From assembly GCF_004027225.2 (NCBI RefSeq), contig NC_044291.2:11888707-11952706 (forward strand): DNA of 64,000 nucleotides. The letters are read 5' to 3'. A model generated the notes under the pieces. It worked only from the letters and a program-made list of their open reading frames with translations, was not told the DNA's origin and ran no database searches. The DNA comes from Strigops habroptila. Taxonomy: Eukaryota > Chordata > Aves > Psittaciformes > Psittacidae. Positions 60,179-64,000 of this stretch are shown in pieces (position 1 is the first letter of the stretch; every line of letters starts with the position of its first letter). Both the position numbers and the translations under genes were made by a program.

Positions 60179-63100
60179 TACTGTGGGTCAGCTCCATTTT
60201 CTGCAAGCTTATTGAAGCCACTGGAGTTACAGTGGTGTGGGAATGGGCCTTGATGTCCTAGGAGAGGTAAGCTGCGTGAACTGCTGCTTCACTCCTACTC
60301 CTCAATTGCTCAGTTGCCGCCAGGGTTCCTCTCTGCTGCCCTCCCTCCTTGGTGTGGAAGTGGGCAGCGAGCAAATAGCCATGTCCAAATCTGCTGTGGG
60401 CATGAGCCTGTGTGCTGGGGAGCCTGCTCACCCCACTGCTGCTTTTCCAGGGCCAGGTTAAAGGCTCTGCAGAAGCATTAGGGGATGTGAAGAGCCACTG
60501 CAGTGGGCAACGCTGACAGAGGTGCAGCCGGGGCAGGTGTTTGGGTTCAGCAGATCTGATTCTTGCTCCCCATGCAGCAGGCCATGCTGCTGAGCTGTGC
60601 AACTTCTGGCCAAAGCATGTTCTGGGGCTAAAAACCTGTGTAGTTTCAAAAGCTTTACTGGGCACATTCATAGAAGGAAAACATCCATTAAGAGCTATTC
60701 AGTACAAATCCCTGTGTCAGCACCTTCTGTGCTGAGCTACAAGTGGGAACCCAGAAGGCAAATGAGCAGAGACAGGTCTGAGCCCAAGGGTGAGGGGGGT
60801 CCTTGTCACCCCTCACAGCTCATACTTGACACCCCACCTTGACACTGGCTCCTCACGTGGCCTTCAGCAACTTGCTTAACTTGCCTTTCTTACATTTTAG
60901 CTTTAGTTTTTCCATCTGTCAGTGATAGCCAAGTCTTCCTGCTTTGCAACAGTGGACTGGTAAGAGATAACAAGTGTAGGGAGCTGGGATTGCCTTAAGG
61001 GCTCAGTCTGCTGTGCTAGATTGATAAGAAAATGCTTATCTCAGGTGCAGATCTATTTTTCTCCCTGGCAGTTAGGGAGCTGTTGAGTGATACCCTGTTC
61101 TCTGGAGAGAGACTTTACTGCTTTCAATGTCCCCAGCGTTAGCTGGCTGTGAGGTTGTTCCTGGAGCTCTTGGAAAAGCTTGCCTTGAAGAGCTTCTTAG
61201 AACCTGTGTTGTCATGCAAATACTGCTTGTTTACATAGCTTTACACGGAGAAATGGATTTAATGCGGGTGATTGATTTCCCTAGGGGGGCTAACCTGACC
61301 TGGGCAGCTTGTCAGACAGCTGAAGTTCAACTTCCCACAAGTCATAGGGTTTTTCTTAAGCCAGTGGTGGATGGGATACAGCAGGCATGGCCAGAGGAAG
61401 GCTTGGAGTAGGGAGAGGGGAGAGCAGGGTGTTACGGGACAGCAGCCCTGGATGCTTGAGGCAAACTCAGCTTGAGGTAGACAGACAAGCCCTGCCCTGA
61501 CATAGCAGGATTTGAGCTCTCACTCCTTCACTCCCCTGGGAAGGACTCATGTCTGGCAGGATGAATCCTGAAGGCTGTTGGAGCAGGGAACATTTTCCCT
61601 TGCATCTGCACAGCCTCGCTGCAGGGAGTCAGGGCAAGGGCTACATGAAAGGCAGGGACATAGTGCCCACAAGTGCTGTGGGGATGTGGAACTTGTGAGA
61701 ATGCCAAGGTGCGTCTGGTTTCCTCCATCTCAAAGCATGACCTTTAAAATTATCTCTTACCTACTTTTCTTATGCAGCCTCTGGCAGGTAGATTACCGTG
61801 GTTTTAGTCCCTGTGTACAGATGGGATGGAGAGGCCCAGTGCCCATGCAGTGGTCCCTTGCTGGTGTCCCACCATCAGCAGCTGGTTCTTGAAGTGGCTT
61901 TTTTTTCGGAGCAGGAATCTCTTGCAGGGAGGGGGGGAAAAATCAGTGAATATAGCTGTGTTTGCAATTCAAAATCCTCTGCCACTGCTAGGACGTGGAG
62001 CCTCAGTCACATTTCTTACAACACAAAGTTTCGAAGCCACTGTGTTTTACTTGCATGCCTGTTGGTGCAGCCACGGTAGCAGAGGTGCACAGTAGGCCAT
62101 CACGCCAGCACTGGCTGTCACACTAGCTCCTGGGAAGATTTGAGTGGCAGAGACTGAGAAGTGGCCTGACTGAAATGAACCTGCTTCAATGCTGGTGAAT
62201 CTTAAGAGGATTCATCACCTCCTGAATTTGTGCAGTGTGAGAGGAGTGGTTTGTTTCTGTGCTCAAGCTGCAGAACGCAATGAGAGCAGGTCTGAAAACA
62301 GATTTTTCCAGTGTTGAAAAAGCTTCAAAGCACAGCAGTCCCTGCCAAACCTGCTGAAATAATTTTGCACTAGCTTTTTGCAGGAAGAGGGCTCAGAAGC
62401 CCCATAAAAGGTTGAGAAATTTTGCTGCAAATCTTTTGTGTTTTATTAATTTGTTTTAAGCTGCCTGGAAAGATCAGTCCTTTAGCTGCTGAAGACCATA
62501 GCTCCAGCTTTGGGGGCAGCCAGCTGAAGTCAATGGGGCTACTGTGATTAATTTTCCACTGCTGGGAAAAAAGATATCTGAGATACTCTAACTGGATTTC
62601 AGCTTTGTCTGCTGGGTATTTACTACAGTTCTACTTTGGCTGGGGAGTGGATAATGTGCAAGGAGAAATATGTGCTGGAGGCTTCTTAAGCTCACAAGGG
62701 GCAGAATTTCTCCCACAATGACCCCTGTGAACCAGCAAGGTTCCACACCAGGTTTACCATTGTGTCTGTGTCCTCTACTGGGTTCAGGTCTGCTGCCAAG
62801 ATGCCTCTTGCTTGGGGACCCACCACCATTCGTCCCTGTTGCACTGCCCTGCCCAGCACTGGCATGGCTTGGTCTGAGGTGGTACATCTGCAAAGGTGCT
62901 GGAGTGAACCTGGTGGTGCGAAGGCTCAGGCTTTCCTCCTCCTTGTGTGGACTGGGAATTGAGGCATGGAGATGTTATGGGGAATGCAGTATTACTCTGT
63001 GAATTATTTGGATAGTGCCCTAGAGGCTCCTGTAAATGATGGAGGCAGAGAAACACGGCCAGAGGGCAGTCTGGGGCGTGTGAAGTCTCTGTGCTGAGTG

Positions 63101-63865
63101 ACCGCCCCTTCACTCTGGAGGCAGTCAAGCTGGAAGGGCTGGGGAATATGGATATTTCAGCATGCCTCAGCCCAGGGGAAGCTTTGCCCTTCCTCTCATG
63201 GTGGATCAAGAGTTAAAGTTACACTGGAGCCGTTCCCTCAAGGATGCACTTGCATCTTGCTCTGGAGGCGGGATTAGGAAGCATGAGTCAAATTCACTGC
63301 TGAATTATGCAGGCTTCAAAGTTGAGGCAGCTGGGGGCTGCCTGTTCATGTCCTCACTGCAGTGAGAAGGCTGGGGGCAGCTTTCCTCCATCCTCTCAGC
63401 AGCACTTTGGCTTATCTTTTTCCTTGAACTGTGACCTGCAAATATGGAGAGGGGAAAAGCAGTCTCTTTACGAAGGGAAGAGGATGAATGATTTCTGCTT
63501 AATGGAAGGATGATGGTTTGTTTTTGCCGTAGGTCTCGCAGAGCTGAGAAAATGAAGCAGAGCCCAAGCATTGCTGTATGGGAAGGGTATCATGGCAAGG
63601 GTGGGAAGCTGTGATGGTGAAGCAAGGGAGGGATGCACAGCAAGGCTGTTTAATATACCTCTGCTGTGACCAGATCCAGTGGGTTGTTCATTGGTGTGAG
63701 CCCGAGTTAAAAAAGCATTGCCACTATTCTCTGGCTTTCCCTGCATGCTGATGCTTGCTGCATATGAATGATGTGCCTAGTGAGCCTGTGGGCAGCAAGC
63801 ACAGGCTGTGCTCCCTCAGCTGGGAGATCATCCTTTGCCATAATGGGGATGGCCCTTCAATTAAA
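60179..63865. other. Intergenic or intronic, no exon recognised
   Basis: If the 56.4 kb CpG island starts a gene, this would be its first intron. I find no exon with convincing splice sites and conserved protein. Confidence 0.5.
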
Positions 63866-64000
63866 GACCGTAGAATCAACTAGGCTAGAAAAGACCTTTA
63901 AGATCATCAAGTTCAACCGTTCCCAGCAGTGCCAAGACCACCACTAACCCATGTCACTGAGGGCCTTGTCTACACAGTTTGTGAATACTTCCAGGGATGG
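63866..64000 (-). mobile_element. CR1 LINE fragment, cut by the window end
   Basis: GTAGAATCAACTAGGCTAGA, then AAGATCATCAAGTTCAACCG and AACCCATGTCACTGAGGGCC: inverted CR1 tail of the 53.1 kb subfamily. Confidence 0.87.

Noticed and set aside
45000-64000. GRIN1, expected next to DPP7 from human synteny
   Set aside because: I looked for its signal peptide and amino-terminal domain motifs and found none; it may lie beyond the window or be elsewhere.

Overview
This is a vertebrate nuclear window, almost certainly from a bird. It carries spliced genes with GT-AG introns, CpG-island promoters and many CR1 LINE fragments ending in the CR1-type (ATTCTATG)n 3' signature. The order MAN1B1 (+) then DPP7 (-), converging tail to tail, matches the vertebrate block that is on human 9q34.3. 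All exon joins below were read by eye from conserved protein sequence, reading-frame phase and splice signals.

Layout. (1) 1-18.8 kb: a CpG-island promoter and all 13 coding exons of MAN1B1, the ER class I alpha-1,2-mannosidase (GH47), reconstructing to 675 aa with signal anchor, catalytic acids and Ca-binding Thr in place. (2) 18.8-23.5 kb: a convergent intergenic gap with one CR1 3' end. (3) 23.5-44.9 kb, minus strand: all 13 coding exons of DPP7, an S28 serine dipeptidyl peptidase of lysosome-related vesicles, 507 aa, with Ser160, Asp416 and His441 as the likely triad. (4) 26.4-31.8 kb, plus strand: a complete four-exon BTB-BACK-Kelch gene of 622 aa lies wholly inside the eighth intron of DPP7, on the opposite strand. 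I place it only in the KLHL9/13/22-like part of the family. (5) 44.4-45.2 kb: the DPP7 CpG island, with a cluster of CACGTG / TCACATGA elements just upstream of the DPP7 ATG. (6) 45.3-46.3 kb: a solo retroviral-type LTR. (7) 46-64 kb: mostly gene-poor sequence with many CR1 copies in both orientations. One has an open reverse-transcriptase C-terminal frame. A strong CpG island at 56.4-57.1 kb looks like the start of an unassigned plus-strand gene.

MAN1B1 trims mannose from N-glycans for ER-associated degradation and DPP7 removes N-terminal dipeptides in acidic vesicles. They are neighbours by conserved synteny, not a shared pathway. The most notable features are the nested Kelch gene, the E-box/CLEAR-like cluster at DPP7, two CR1 copies sharing one internal deletion, and the orphan CpG island. 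No CRISPR, tRNA or rRNA gene was recognised.
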